Counted from the first letter of the stretch, positions 1 to 8,819 are shown. The stretch: DNA of 53,970 bases from an uncultured Erysipelotrichaceae bacterium (GCA_944326825.1 CALVFL010000009.1:1-53970), one strand, 5' to 3'. The notes: generated by a model not told the origin, from the letters alone. Program-made: numbers and translations.

Positions 1-121
1 AACATAAATCGTGACGGTTTTTCAATCTGATGGTGGCACTCAAAAAAAGACTTTGGTGGCACTGGCGTTCCGACTTTAGTGGCACTCTGAGAGCGACGTG
101 GGTGGCACAAATCGCGCGTCA
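1..121. mobile_element. IS21-like element end (multiple terminal repeats)
   Basis: The octamer GTGGCACT or its first seven bases begins at 33, 56, 79 and 102, an exact 23 bp period. Such multiple spaced repeats of a transposase binding site are typical of IS21-family ends. No istA or istB coding sequence lies to the right, so the element body would be to the left of the window or lost. A CA dinucleotide at 120-121 could be the tip, but target duplications cannot be judged. The repeat pattern is seen directly; the family assignment is inference. Confidence 0.55.
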
Positions 122-448
122 TATCCAACAATAGTTTAAATGACCTAAAAAATCGCTTTATAATATATCTAAAAAAATATTATAATTATAATTAAAAATA
201 AAACTTAAAAAGTCGGGAATTCGTATCGTATATAAGTTAGAATATGATGAAAACAGCATGATGATCTCTGTCATATCAATTTGTGAAGGTGAAACAGTTT
301 ATAGGATCACATCTAAAAGATGAACTAAATGAGATGTTCCTACTGATGAATTTTAAAGTGCAGCGGCTGGTAAAACAGATTATTTATGATAATGCTTATA
401 TTGTACATAATTACGCTATAATAATATTCAAATCAAAGGAGGAATATT
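122..448. other. AT-rich intergenic region before antitoxin gene
   Basis: No intact gene is visible. A short open stretch on the plus strand (about 192-323) has no plausible start and resembles nothing I recognise, so it may be a gene remnant beside the mobile element end. A TATAAT box at 417-422 is a likely -10 for the downstream antitoxin gene; its -35 is poor. An AAAGGAGG ribosome binding site lies at 436-443. Confidence 0.5.
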
Positions 449-712
449 ATGCCGCAAATTAGACCTATAACAGATCTTCGTAAAACTAATGAGATTTCAG
501 ACATTTGTCATTCACGTAAAGAACCAATATTTATAACTAAGAATGGTTATGGTGATTTAGTGATCATGAGCATTGAAACCTATGAAGCTATGGTTGAAAC
601 GGCAGTGATTGATAGTGCAATTTCAGAAGCTGAAGCCGAGTTTCAAAAGGATGCTCAACTCTATGATGCCAAAGAAGCTTTAGCTGCTTTAAGGAGAAGA
701 CATTCTGGATAA
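449..712 (+). CDS. Phd/YefM-family type II antitoxin
   Basis: Protein of 87 residues with the Phd/YefM layout: an N-terminal segment PQIRPITDLRKTNEIS that forms the DNA-binding beta-strand/helix, then a K/R-rich loop, a PIFITKNG strand, the DLVIMSIETYEAM motif and an acidic C-terminal helix that wraps the toxin. The family represses its own operon and neutralises a RelE/ParE toxin. The start follows a strong AAAGGAGG. The toxin reading frame starts inside the end of this gene, but it is broken (see 705-997), so this antitoxin looks orphaned. Its low GATC content and position next to an IS-like end fit acquired DNA. Confidence 0.85.
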   Translation: MPQIRPITDLRKTNEISDICHSRKEPIFITKNGYGDLVIMSIETYEAMVETAVIDSAISEAEAEFQKDAQLYDAKEALAALRRRHSG

Positions 713-997
713 ATACACCATTAAAATGATAAGTCGGGCTTTAAGGGACTTAGATGGTATTTATGATTATATTGCTCAAACATTGTAACAGCACACAATT
801 TGGTCGATAGAATTGAAAGTGCTATCTTATCATTGGAGATGATACCTTACCGCTGCCCGGAGCGAAAGCATGGAATATATGCTTTTCGAGGCTATCGTCA
901 ATTATTTATAGATAACTTTACTGCTGTTTTTCGAATCGATGAGGAAAATAAAATGGTGATTTTAGTAACGATACGCTATTCTATAAGTGATTTTTGA
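705..997 (+). pseudogene. ParE/RelE-family toxin, broken by frameshift
   Basis: The frame opening at 705 reads (L)DKYTIKMISRALRDLDGIYDYIAQTL, the normal ParE N-terminus, and hits TAA at 786-788. The homologous continuation TAHNLVDRIESAI to the C-terminal RYSISDF runs in another frame from about 788 to 997. Several residues expected between the halves (family form roughly EP-x-TA) are missing, so a small deletion removed a few codons and shifted the frame. The first codon is CTG behind AAGGAG at 691-696, where ATG is usual, which may be a second lesion. No full-length toxin can be made. A partial product from TTG at 800 would lack the N-terminal helices. Confidence 0.8.
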
Positions 998-1075
998 TGA
1001 TCGTGTATGTAAATACTGATAGTTTTTCTATTTGAAAAAGAAACAACAGTTCTCACAGATGATCTTTATTTTAGA

Positions 1076-2029
1076 TCATTCAGAAAGTTCGCTTGGAACA
1101 TAGCTTACAGCGAGTTTTTCATCATCTTTTAAAGAATTATACCAGTCTAGCCAGATGATGGTATCATCCGAAAGATTGCTTGGGAAATATGTTTTATCTT
1201 CATAATAGAGTATATCAGCGACAAAGATGATCCATTTGCCATCGATTTTAACATCAACGATGCCCTTATCAACGATATGGTATTCTAAATTATCGGCGAT
1301 ATTGGATTGATAATTTAAGTATGGCAAGGCATCAGGTTCAACAAGTGAATCAGTTCTGCCGTCAATAATGGGATCATCATTTTTACTCTCAAGATCAGTG
1401 CTGCGATAAAGTATGTCGTTGATCATGATACTTGGAATTGCATCATCATCATATTTGGATTCGGCATTATTAAAATATTCAAGATAACCAAAATCATCTT
1501 GGCTTATTTCGCCGTTGGATTGGATAATACCGTTATAGTGAACGATAACTTCAAAGCCTAAAAAGGAAGTATCGCTTAATGAAGGCACATAGACATAAGG
1601 GTGATCCTGGTAGTTAGGATCATCCTTGGCTATTTGGATCTGATACATATTCCCGTCATCATATAAACTTTTAGATACCAGCAAGCCTTTAAGGGTATGC
1701 TTATAACCTTCATTAAACAAAGTTATGGCATAAGCTTTTTCGATATTGCCGTTTTGAATATTGCCGTCATAATAGACTATGACATGGTTACCTTCTTTGA
1801 GGCTGGTATAACTGTCATTATTCAAGTCAGTTAAAGGAACGGTTACCTCATAACTCCATTGACCTCTTGGGAAGAGATCTTCATCGGTTACAGCCATTAC
1901 AAAGTGATGAGCATAGACTTTTTTGACGATGCCTTTGATCGAAGGCTCGCTTTGAATGATTTCATCTATGGTCTTTTCACAGCCGCTAAGAGTTAATAAC
2001 AGACAAAATATGATCATTATCTTTTTCAT
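1076..2029 (-). CDS. Secreted lipoprotein with two OB-like repeats
   Basis: The 317-residue protein begins with a lysine start and hydrophobic stretch ending in a lipobox LSGC, with Cys17 as the lipidated residue, so it is a membrane-anchored exported lipoprotein. Residues about 30-105 and 110-190 form two similar beta-rich units, each reading roughly G-x-V ... V-x-VP ... G-x-x-VIVYY/VHYNG-x-I, resembling the OB-like DUF3221/YobA type. The acidic C-terminal part is not recognised. It has its own promoter and is a single-gene unit. Function unknown; the OB comparison is inference from the repeat pattern. Confidence 0.7.
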   Translation of the reverse strand: MKKIMIIFCLLLTLSGCEKTIDEIIQSEPSIKGIVKKVYAHHFVMAVTDEDLFPRGQWSYEVTVPLTDLNNDSYTSLKEGNHVIVYYDGNIQNGNIEKAYAITLFNEGYKHTLKGLLVSKSLYDDGNMYQIQIAKDDPNYQDHPYVYVPSLSDTSFLGFEVIVHYNGIIQSNGEISQDDFGYLEYFNNAESKYDDDAIPSIMINDILYRSTDLESKNDDPIIDGRTDSLVEPDALPYLNYQSNIADNLEYHIVDKGIVDVKIDGKWIIFVADILYYEDKTYFPSNLSDDTIIWLDWYNSLKDDEKLAVSYVPSELSE

Positions 2030-2050
2030 AAGGGTGTCCTCCCTAACTAA

Positions 2051-2079
2051 ATTGTATCAAAAAAACAAAAAGGCAACAA
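2051..2079 (-). promoter_or_regulatory. Promoter of lipoprotein gene
   Basis: On the minus strand TTGTTG (2079-2074) and TACAAT (2056-2051) are separated by 17 bp, a sigma-A-like promoter, with a GGGAGGA ribosome binding site between it and the ATG at 2029. Confidence 0.65.
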
Positions 2080-2113
2080 ACCAGATCATAATATCAAACA
2101 GTTTAAAAAGCAT

Positions 2114-2163
2114 AAAAAAAGTGTGAGATCAGATCACATCATGACCGATATTCACACTTTTAT
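2114..2163 (-). terminator. Terminator of the PTS/membrane protein operon
   Basis: AAAAAAAGTGTGA and TCACACTTTT form a stem around a long loop, giving a T-run on the minus strand just downstream of the stop at 2177. Confidence 0.65.
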
Positions 2164-2176
2164 TCGTTTATATAGA

Positions 2177-2689
2177 TTACTTTGTCAAAGCGACAAAAGA
2201 AATGAAATAAGTTAGCGCCAAGAAGAAGATGACTACCACCAAAGAAGCAGCGACATTTTTAAAACCTTGTGCTTTTTTGACTTCGCCGAAAATCACTTTG
2301 ATGCCCATATCCCAGCGGAAATATTTATAAAGGGATAAGAAGATGAGGATCGCCGATGCATAGTTGAACATAAACAGTTGACCTACGCCATAGACGACCA
2401 GTTTTAAACGGTTCGTATCAATGTCGGTATAGTCTTCGATATGAGCGATGATGTTTCGCATATCATAGAATACCAGTATATTCATCGTACAGACGATAAA
2501 ACCGATGATCACAAAGAGATTGTCTGATAATAACTGGCTGAAACCTTCTTTATACTGAATCGACAGCAATGATACATAGACAAGAAACAGAATGACCATG
2601 ATGATACAAACGTTCTTAGCCCAAGTAAGCCATCTCGGGTTTTTGAACTTCTTTAGTTTTTGTTTCTCATGTATTTCTTGACGTTTCAT
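2177..2689 (-). CDS. Four-helix membrane protein, unknown function
   Basis: 170 residues with a basic N-terminus (KRQEIHEKQKLKKFKNPRW) and four hydrophobic segments at about 24-48, 55-75, 93-120 and 145-167. I do not recognise a family. It starts ten bases after the stop of the PTS EIICB gene, with AGGAG in the gap, so it is cotranscribed with the permease and precedes the terminator. A role in the sugar transport unit or its membrane assembly is possible only by association. Confidence 0.7.
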   Translation of the reverse strand: MKRQEIHEKQKLKKFKNPRWLTWAKNVCIIMVILFLVYVSLLSIQYKEGFSQLLSDNLFVIIGFIVCTMNILVFYDMRNIIAHIEDYTDIDTNRLKLVVYGVGQLFMFNYASAILIFLSLYKYFRWDMGIKVIFGEVKKAQGFKNVAASLVVVIFFLALTYFISFVALTK

Positions 2690-2698
2690 TTATTTCTC

Positions 2699-4300
2699 CT
2701 AGTCTATATGCAATATATCTTTGATCTTAGTAGTGATGCCTTGAACACGGACACCATAGATGACCTGGATCGAATTCTTGCCTCTGACGACACCGATAGC
2801 TTCAAGATAATTCTTGAAATCATCATCAGAAGCGACCAGACTTTCATCTTTGTAAGTAACTCTTAAACGGCTGGCACAGCAGGTAACGCTTTCGATATTG
2901 TCAGCTCCGCCAAGAGCTTCAATAATACGATGTTCAAGAGAATCAGCTTCTTCTTGAGCTCCTTGTGTACCTTGACCATGAGCTTCTCTGTATTCAGCTT
3001 TAGAGAATAATTTAACTTCAGCTTCACCACGTCCTGGAGTCTGTAAGTTGAATTTTTCGATGCAGACTTTGAATACTAAGAAGTAAACCACGAAAGTAGC
3101 AGGCAATAACCAGATCAGGTGGATAGCGTGTACTTTATGGGGCTGGAATAAGTTCGGGATCATGAATAATAAGGCGTTGCCATTGATCGAGATCTGGCAT
3201 ACTTCAGCAACCACATAGCATAGACCGCATAAAGGCGCATATACTAACCAGTATAAGCCCGGTGCTACGAATAAGAAAGTATATTCAAATGGTTCAGAGA
3301 TACCGACAACTGCTAAAGTGAAGACAGCCGGCATCAATAAAGCGGCAACTTTCTTGCGGTTTTCCGGTCTGGCACATCTGTACATTGCAAAGGCAGCACC
3401 TGGAATACCGGCTAACTGGAATAAGACACGTCCGGTAGTGAAGTTTCTGATGAGATATCCGGTTGCATCAGCACTGGCAGCCTGTCCGTTGATGATGTTT
3501 TTAACACCTTCATAGACGACACCATCGATCTCCATCGTACCGCCGACAGAAGAGTATTCGATCGGGAAGGCGATGAGGTGGTGGATACCAAACGGCAATA
3601 AGGCTTTATCGGCAAAACCGAACAAGAAGGTACCGATCAGACCGCTGCCGGTCATGACATCGGTTAAAGCCTGTAAAGCACTACCTAAGTACGGCCATAC
3701 ATAATAAGTTACGATAGAAAGCGGAACGGATGCTAAAGTAACGACGATGATGACAAATTTAGTACCGGCGAAGAAACCGAACATTTCAGGAAATTGCGTA
3801 TCAACCAGCTTGTTGTGGATCCAAGCGGTTAAAACACCAGCGATCAAACCTGAGAAGATACCCATGTTGTAACCGAACATACCGATGTTGGTTCCCCACA
3901 AAGCATTGAAGTTTAAAGCGGCATTTTCAGTATAACCGGCAGCCATAAGTGCTTCAACCGACACAGTTTCAGCAGTATAGCCGTCCATTGCAGCCCAGCC
4001 TTCAATACCACGCATATAGCAGTAGATCATAACTAAGCCAGCAAATGCTGCCCAGCCCTTTTCCTTTTTAGCAAGTGTAAATGAGATAGCTACTGCGAAG
4101 AATAATTGTAAGTTGTTCATGAACAAGAAACCTAAGTTTGAGATCATGGCAAACAACTTATACAATAATGTTCCCTCAGTTAAGATATAGTCAGTAAAGG
4201 CGCTACCGATACCTACGAAGAAACCGGTCAATACCAACAAGATAATAGGGACCATCATTGCACCTGCAAATGTTTGCAGTTTTGCTTGAATATTTTTCAT
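2699..4300 (-). CDS. PTS glucose/maltose-type EIICB permease
   Basis: Imports and phosphorylates a sugar using phospho-EIIA. The first 430 residues are a glucose-superfamily EIIC domain with about ten membrane helices, including the conserved GFADKALLPFGIHHL loop and GISEPFEYTFLFVAPGLY. After a linker, the C-terminal EIIB domain has the phosphocysteine motif CASRLRV (Cys475). There is no EIIA domain, so EIIA must come from 7402-7869. ATG at 4300 is preferred to an in-frame ATG 36 bases upstream because AAGGAGGGG precedes it. The EIIC is nearest alpha-glucoside/maltose or N-acetylglucosamine members; substrate is not certain. Confidence 0.85.
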   Translation of the reverse strand: MKNIQAKLQTFAGAMMVPIILLVLTGFFVGIGSAFTDYILTEGTLLYKLFAMISNLGFLFMNNLQLFFAVAISFTLAKKEKGWAAFAGLVMIYCYMRGIEGWAAMDGYTAETVSVEALMAAGYTENAALNFNALWGTNIGMFGYNMGIFSGLIAGVLTAWIHNKLVDTQFPEMFGFFAGTKFVIIVVTLASVPLSIVTYYVWPYLGSALQALTDVMTGSGLIGTFLFGFADKALLPFGIHHLIAFPIEYSSVGGTMEIDGVVYEGVKNIINGQAASADATGYLIRNFTTGRVLFQLAGIPGAAFAMYRCARPENRKKVAALLMPAVFTLAVVGISEPFEYTFLFVAPGLYWLVYAPLCGLCYVVAEVCQISINGNALLFMIPNLFQPHKVHAIHLIWLLPATFVVYFLVFKVCIEKFNLQTPGRGEAEVKLFSKAEYREAHGQGTQGAQEEADSLEHRIIEALGGADNIESVTCCASRLRVTYKDESLVASDDDFKNYLEAIGVVRGKNSIQVIYGVRVQGITTKIKDILHID

Positions 4301-4406
4301 AGAAAATATCCCCTCCTTTTGACTATATGATAACACGCTTATGATTTTTGAATACCCTTACAATAAAGAGTCCTTTTTACTTATCGTTATGGTAATTTTT
4401 ATGCAT

Positions 4407-5792
4407 TTAATTTTTTACCATATCTATTAAAGCATGAACATAGATCTCTTGTGCTTTAAGCAAGGAAGCCAGTTTTATATGCTCATTTGGCATGTGGACA
4501 TTCGTTTCTTCGTTTTCAAAAGTTGCCCCGAAAGCTACCCCGTTATCCATGGCCCTGGCATAGGATGCTCCGCCTTTGGTAAAAGTTAAAGCTTCTTCGT
4601 GCATCACTTCCAGATAAGCTTTTTTGAGGATTCTGATCAAAGCAGAATCTTCGCTTACATAAAGCAGCCGTTTTTCTTTGTCGTTTCCTAAACGGGCATG
4701 ATATTTAAGCGCCTTGGCTTTAAAACATTCCTTGACTTTGGCAAGATCGGTGTTTTTGACATAGCGGTAATCCATCATCAAAGCTATCTCATCTTCTTTA
4801 ATAAGGATGCACATCGGACAAAGGGAAGTCTTGCCCATCTGCTCATCTTCATAATAAACGCCGCACTTTTCGCCATAGAAATCATCTAAAAGCTCTTCAT
4901 AGATGAAATTTAAAAGATCATTGAATCCTTTATTGCCAAAAGCGATCTTGTGCAGATCTTTAGCCATCTTGAATAAAGGATTGACAGCTCTTTGCGGATT
5001 GCGGGACAAGGCTATCTTGCCTTCGTAGACGATCTCGATAAGATCATTATTCTTAATGATAGAACTGGCATTTTGCGAAGCTTTTTTAAAGAGAGCCAGA
5101 TCGCCGTTTTTGATCTTGAGAGTGATTTTATCAGCTATATAATTGATGCCATGTGAACTCTTCAAAGCCATCAGGACATTTTCATCCTTATTTAAAGTAT
5201 TCCCAAAAGTAAAATGGAATTGCCAGATGCCTTTTTCACCGTTGACGATCGGAAAATTGCCATCAGGGGAAAAACCCATGAGCGGCTGAGGGTTGTGCTT
5301 GAAATAATGCTCAACACACTCCCAGGTCGTTTCTTCACTGCCGCCGGCGATCAGACGAATATTATGTTTTAAAGGGATATTAAGATCTTTAATGATCTTC
5401 ATGGCATATAAAGCGATGATGAGCGGTCCTTTGTCATCACTGACTCCTCTTCCTTTTAAAAGACCTTCTTCAAGGATCATCTTAAAAGGATCGCTTGTCC
5501 ATTTTGAAAGGTCACCTGCCTCGACGACATCCAAATGCGCCAAGATGCCGATATAGTCATCGCTTTCGTTTATAGAAGCATCGATGGCATAACCGTCAAA
5601 GTTTCGTACTTTAAAGCCCAGTTTTTGAGCGATCAATGCAAATTCTTTAAAAACTTTATCAATATTTTCGCCAAAGGGCGCACCTTCCCTTTTAGTATCA
5701 AGATCCCTGATCGAAGGGATAGCGATAAGCTTAGAGAGATCAGCAAGCATATCCTTTTCATAGTGTTTGATCAAAGCTGTTATTTTATCCAA
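4407..5792 (-). CDS. pepV: PepV-type M20 dipeptidase
   Basis: Cytoplasmic zinc dipeptidase of the M20 family, releasing amino acids from dipeptides with broad specificity. Using the TTG start, the metal ligands are visible as His86 (AHLDVV), Asp119 (SDDKGP) and the Glu153-Glu154 pair (GGSEETTW), matching PepV positions closely; the lid domain lies about 180-380. An upstream ATG at 5816 would place the AAGGAGGTG ribosome binding site inside the gene, so TTG at 5792 just after it is the better start. It is divergent from the PRD regulator and lies upstream of the PTS genes on the same strand, with a 106 bp gap. Confidence 0.85.
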   Translation of the reverse strand: MDKITALIKHYEKDMLADLSKLIAIPSIRDLDTKREGAPFGENIDKVFKEFALIAQKLGFKVRNFDGYAIDASINESDDYIGILAHLDVVEAGDLSKWTSDPFKMILEEGLLKGRGVSDDKGPLIIALYAMKIIKDLNIPLKHNIRLIAGGSEETTWECVEHYFKHNPQPLMGFSPDGNFPIVNGEKGIWQFHFTFGNTLNKDENVLMALKSSHGINYIADKITLKIKNGDLALFKKASQNASSIIKNNDLIEIVYEGKIALSRNPQRAVNPLFKMAKDLHKIAFGNKGFNDLLNFIYEELLDDFYGEKCGVYYEDEQMGKTSLCPMCILIKEDEIALMMDYRYVKNTDLAKVKECFKAKALKYHARLGNDKEKRLLYVSEDSALIRILKKAYLEVMHEEALTFTKGGASYARAMDNGVAFGATFENEETNVHMPNEHIKLASLLKAQEIYVHALIDMVKN

Positions 5793-5857
5793 AATAAGCA
5801 CCTCCTTTTTTGACATAAAGCCCTTTGATATTTTAAGATATTAACGAGGAAATAGAA

Positions 5858-7399
5858 ATGATAAACAGACGTTATCTTGACATCGTAAGATTACTTCTTG
5901 ATCATGATGATTATATTACCATCAACGACATTTCCAAAGAACTGAAAGTTTCCAATAAAACGATCAGAAATGATCTTTGGCAGGTCGATGAATGGCTTAA
6001 AGAGAATGGTCTTAGTCTTTTAAGAAAGACAGGAGTAGGTATTAAGATCGAAGGCAAGAGTGAAGCCAAACTTGATGTCTATCGCTCGATAAAAGAAAAG
6101 AGTGATATGAATATCGCTTTTTCGCCAGAAGCCCGAAAGATCTATGTCGGCATCAAACTGATCATGGAAGGTACCTGCCGCAATTTTGAACTGGCCAATG
6201 AACTCTATGTCAGCAGGGCTACGATCCATAAAGACATCTTAGGACTGATTCCGATCTTTAAAGAACATAAGATCATCGTCAACCGCAAAAACAACAACGG
6301 CGTCAGTGTCAGCGGCAGTGAAAAGAACTTCCGCAGTCTTTTGTCTGACTTTTTGTACCAAAGCAACGGTTTTGCCGCTTTTTCCAAAATGGTAAAGAAT
6401 ACCGATTTTGAATGTACCGGTCTTTTTCCGTTCCCGCCGATCGATTTCAACGATGACGAGATGAAAGAGTTTCTGAAAGTCTTGGAAGATGCCAATAACG
6501 AATATATCCACAATCTTCTGTTTACTTCTTTGATCCAGGTGCTTTTACACATCTTCGTATCTTTTATCAGGATCTCGGAAGGCCATTATATAACTCTATC
6601 ACCGGAATTCATCAAAGAACTCGATTCACAGCCTTTTCACAAAGAAGCTAAAGAGGTGACGAGGTTATTGTCTAAGCATTATCATATCGAATATCCGGAA
6701 AGTGAAACATATTATCTGCAGGTCTATTTTATCTCCATGCAGAATTCCGGCATCAATCAAAATGATGAGATCGACAGTGCGGAAGCTAAAAGGATCACCA
6801 TGGATCTTATCGATGAGTGGCAAGGGATGCTGGGCTATCCCTTTGATCAGGATTTTAAGCTCATTGAAGCGATCTATAATCATCTATGTCCGGCTATTAC
6901 CCGTTTTAAACACGGCATTCAGATCGAAAATCATCTGATAAACGATATTGAAACGATGTACCGCCATTCTTTCAAGATCGTCAAGAAGTCGATGCATCTT
7001 ATTGAAGAGCGTTATAACTGCATCGTCAGCGATGAAGAAACCGGTTTTTTCACTTTGCATCTCGCCGCCAGCATTAACCGGATGAAAAAGCCGCTCAATA
7101 CACTTTTAATATCCCTAGAAAGCATTGGCGCTGTCAATTTGCTCTTTGATAAGCTTATCACCCAGTTTCCTGAAATAGATATAAAAGAGGTTAAAGATTC
7201 CATAGACATTAAAACCAGGGATCTAAAGGACATTGACCTCATCTTGACGACGACCGATCTGAAACTTGCGACAAGCATTCCGATCCTGACCATCGGAACT
7301 TTACTGAATGATCAGGATGTTGCCAGATTAAAAAAGATCGTCCGGGTCCATTATCGCAAGAAAAATGACCCCGTCGATCATGTGCTCGATAATCTTTGA
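5858..7399 (+). CDS. BglG/MtlR-type PRD transcriptional regulator
   Basis: 513 residues: N-terminal winged helix of the DeoR/Mga kind (ITINDISKELKVSNKTIRNDL), a second HTH-like segment (FELANELYVSRATIHKDI), two PRD domains at about 190-300 and 305-415, and a C-terminal EIIB-like fold at about 420-490. PRDs are phosphorylated by PTS proteins to tune activity. PRD2 keeps TLHLAA; the second expected PRD1 histidine region reads YYLQVYFISM with no His. The EIIB-like unit begins LLISLESIGAVNLLF and has no phosphorylatable Cys. No EIIA domain follows. It sits between the pepV/PTS genes and the EIIA gene, so it probably controls them, as a DNA-binding activator rather than an antiterminator. Confidence 0.8.
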   Translation: MINRRYLDIVRLLLDHDDYITINDISKELKVSNKTIRNDLWQVDEWLKENGLSLLRKTGVGIKIEGKSEAKLDVYRSIKEKSDMNIAFSPEARKIYVGIKLIMEGTCRNFELANELYVSRATIHKDILGLIPIFKEHKIIVNRKNNNGVSVSGSEKNFRSLLSDFLYQSNGFAAFSKMVKNTDFECTGLFPFPPIDFNDDEMKEFLKVLEDANNEYIHNLLFTSLIQVLLHIFVSFIRISEGHYITLSPEFIKELDSQPFHKEAKEVTRLLSKHYHIEYPESETYYLQVYFISMQNSGINQNDEIDSAEAKRITMDLIDEWQGMLGYPFDQDFKLIEAIYNHLCPAITRFKHGIQIENHLINDIETMYRHSFKIVKKSMHLIEERYNCIVSDEETGFFTLHLAASINRMKKPLNTLLISLESIGAVNLLFDKLITQFPEIDIKEVKDSIDIKTRDLKDIDLILTTTDLKLATSIPILTIGTLLNDQDVARLKKIVRVHYRKKNDPVDHVLDNL

Positions 7400-7401
7400 C
7401 T

Positions 7402-7869
7402 TTATTTATAAGTAGCAGCCACTTCGCCAGCCTTTACTGTTTTGCCATATTCAGTATTAAAGCTTTTATAGGCATCAGCATTGGTGAAGATGACCATTGT
7501 CGTTAGATCATAGCCTTTAGATAGTAAATAGTCACGATCGATCTTGATCAAAGTATCGCCGGCCTTGACTTTATCGCCCTGATTGGCTGTACTTTCAAAA
7601 CCGTTGCCGTTTTCATTGACAGTGTCGATACCGATATGGATCAAAAATTCCATGCCGTCATCTGTCGTGATGCCATAGGCATGTTTAGAAGGGAAGACAG
7701 CACTCAGTGTACCGCTTACGACAGCTTTGATCTCATTGCCGCTGGCTTTTATCGCAAAACCGTCACCCATCATCTTGCCGGAAAAGACCGGATCTTTTAC
7801 TTCTTCCATTTTAATTATCTCGCCGTCGATCGGGGCCAAGATCTCTTTTTCTTTCTTCTTGAAAAACAT
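7402..7869 (-). CDS. PTS glucose-type EIIA protein
   Basis: 155-residue soluble EIIA of the glucose family, passing phosphate from HPr to EIIB. The fold signature LAPIDGEII is at the N-terminus; His63 (SKHAYGI) and His78 (EFLIHIGIDTV) are the active-site pair, with His78 the phosphorylated one. ATG at 7869 lies eight bases after AGGAGG; the TTG six bases upstream is too close to it. The gene converges on the PRD regulator, leaving two bases between the stop codons. It is the obvious partner of the EIICB at 2699-4300, and may serve other permeases. Confidence 0.9.
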   Translation of the reverse strand: MFFKKKEKEILAPIDGEIIKMEEVKDPVFSGKMMGDGFAIKASGNEIKAVVSGTLSAVFPSKHAYGITTDDGMEFLIHIGIDTVNENGNGFESTANQGDKVKAGDTLIKIDRDYLLSKGYDLTTMVIFTNADAYKSFNTEYGKTVKAGEVAATYK

Positions 7870-7891
7870 AAACAAGTCCTCCTATATATTT

Positions 7892-7921
7892 AGGATAGCT
7901 TTTTTTGAGGGAATATTTCAA
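7892..7921 (-). promoter_or_regulatory. Promoter of EIIA gene
   Basis: On the minus strand TTGAAA (7921-7916) and TATCCT (7897-7892) with 18 bp spacing lie just upstream of the AGGAGG of the EIIA gene. Confidence 0.5.
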
Positions 7922-7923
7922 GA

Positions 7924-7955
7924 GGATAATGATGATGAGTAAAGGATAATCATTA
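7924..7955. promoter_or_regulatory. Inverted repeat in EIIA/epimerase intergenic region
   Basis: TAATGAT (7927-7933) and ATCATTA (7949-7955) form an inverted repeat with a 15 bp spacer, and GGATAAT occurs directly at 7924 and 7944. It lies just upstream of the EIIA -35 box and could be an operator for the divergent pair. No known factor can be assigned. Confidence 0.3.
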
Positions 7956-8017
7956 GGGAAATTTGTAATGTTTATAAATTACCTTATCAATCATTCCTCT
8001 AAATACTCTTTGACTAC

Positions 8018-8046
8018 TTGTAAAGGGTCAATAAGTCTTTTAGAAT
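8018..8046 (+). promoter_or_regulatory. Promoter of epimerase-like gene
   Basis: TTGTAA (8018-8023), 17 bp, TAGAAT (8041-8046); the AAAGGAGG ribosome binding site follows before ATG at 8074. Confidence 0.55.
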
Positions 8047-8073
8047 GAAATCAATCAAAGGAGGATCACATAT

Positions 8074-8787
8074 ATGAAACACATTAAAATTGCAGCTGGT
8101 CTTGCCCATGTCAATTACGGCAGGATCGCTGATGTCGTTAAAGAGGCCAGCGAAGCCGGAGTAGATTACATCCATTCCGATGCAGCTGACATGCATGATC
8201 TGCAAAACATGAAACTGATGGGCGGTTATCAGATCATTGCCGGTATTCGTCCGGAAACTGATAAACCGATCGAATGTCATATCTATACCGAAAGCATGGA
8301 TGTCATGTTTATTGATCAGATCACTGAGGCTGGAGCCAATATGCTTATCGTACCGGCAGAACATTTCATCGGCGCTCAACTTGCTTATATAATTAACTGG
8401 TGCCGTGAAAGAAAACTGAAAGTCGGTCTGACTTTAGGTTGCTATACGCCGCTTTGCTTCGTTGAAGAGTCGATCTATGATATTGACCGTTTGCACATCG
8501 TTACACATGGTGTTGATGAAACTGACGGTCATGATAACTGGGGCTGGAGAAAGAGTGTTGTCGATCTTGTCAAAAGAGCCAGAAAGATGATCGATGAAAA
8601 GAATCCTAAATGTGAATTAGCCATTGACGGCGGTCTTAGAGCTGACAACTTAGATCCGCTCATCGCCTGCAATCCGGATGTCGTCGTCTTATCTTCGGCT
8701 ATCTTCAAAGATCCGGATGGTTATACGGCCGGAGTTAAGAAATGCCGCAAAGCCATCGATGATGCCGCCGCTAAATATAACCTTTAA
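8074..8787 (+). CDS. Ribulose-phosphate 3-epimerase family protein
   Basis: 237-residue TIM barrel related to ribulose-phosphate 3-epimerase. The four metal-ligand positions are present: His34 and Asp36 (YIHSDAADM), His69 (ECHIYTE) and Asp185 (AIDGGLR). The usual MDG-FVPN loop after the first pair is replaced by ADMHDLQNMKLMG, and an insertion rich in His/Asp/Trp (about 140-160) differs from true Rpe, so the substrate is probably another phosphorylated ketose. It is monocistronic, next to the EIIA gene, in a sugar-catabolic neighbourhood. Called as family member, not as the pentose-phosphate housekeeping enzyme. Confidence 0.75.
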   Translation: MKHIKIAAGLAHVNYGRIADVVKEASEAGVDYIHSDAADMHDLQNMKLMGGYQIIAGIRPETDKPIECHIYTESMDVMFIDQITEAGANMLIVPAEHFIGAQLAYIINWCRERKLKVGLTLGCYTPLCFVEESIYDIDRLHIVTHGVDETDGHDNWGWRKSVVDLVKRARKMIDEKNPKCELAIDGGLRADNLDPLIACNPDVVVLSSAIFKDPDGYTAGVKKCRKAIDDAAAKYNL

Positions 8788-8794
8788 GATCTAG

Positions 8795-8819
8795 GAACTC
8801 TCGCTTGAGAGTTCTTAAT
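8795..8819 (+). terminator. Terminator after epimerase-like gene
   Basis: GAACTCTC and GAGAGTTC form an 8 bp stem with loop GCTT followed by TTAATTT. The hairpin ends right before the next start, which argues against a TTG start at 8805. Confidence 0.6.

Noticed and set aside
4321..4345. CcpA cre site upstream of the PTS permease
   Set aside because: The CATAAGCGTGTTATCA region matches only the central CG and a few flanking bases of the cre consensus.
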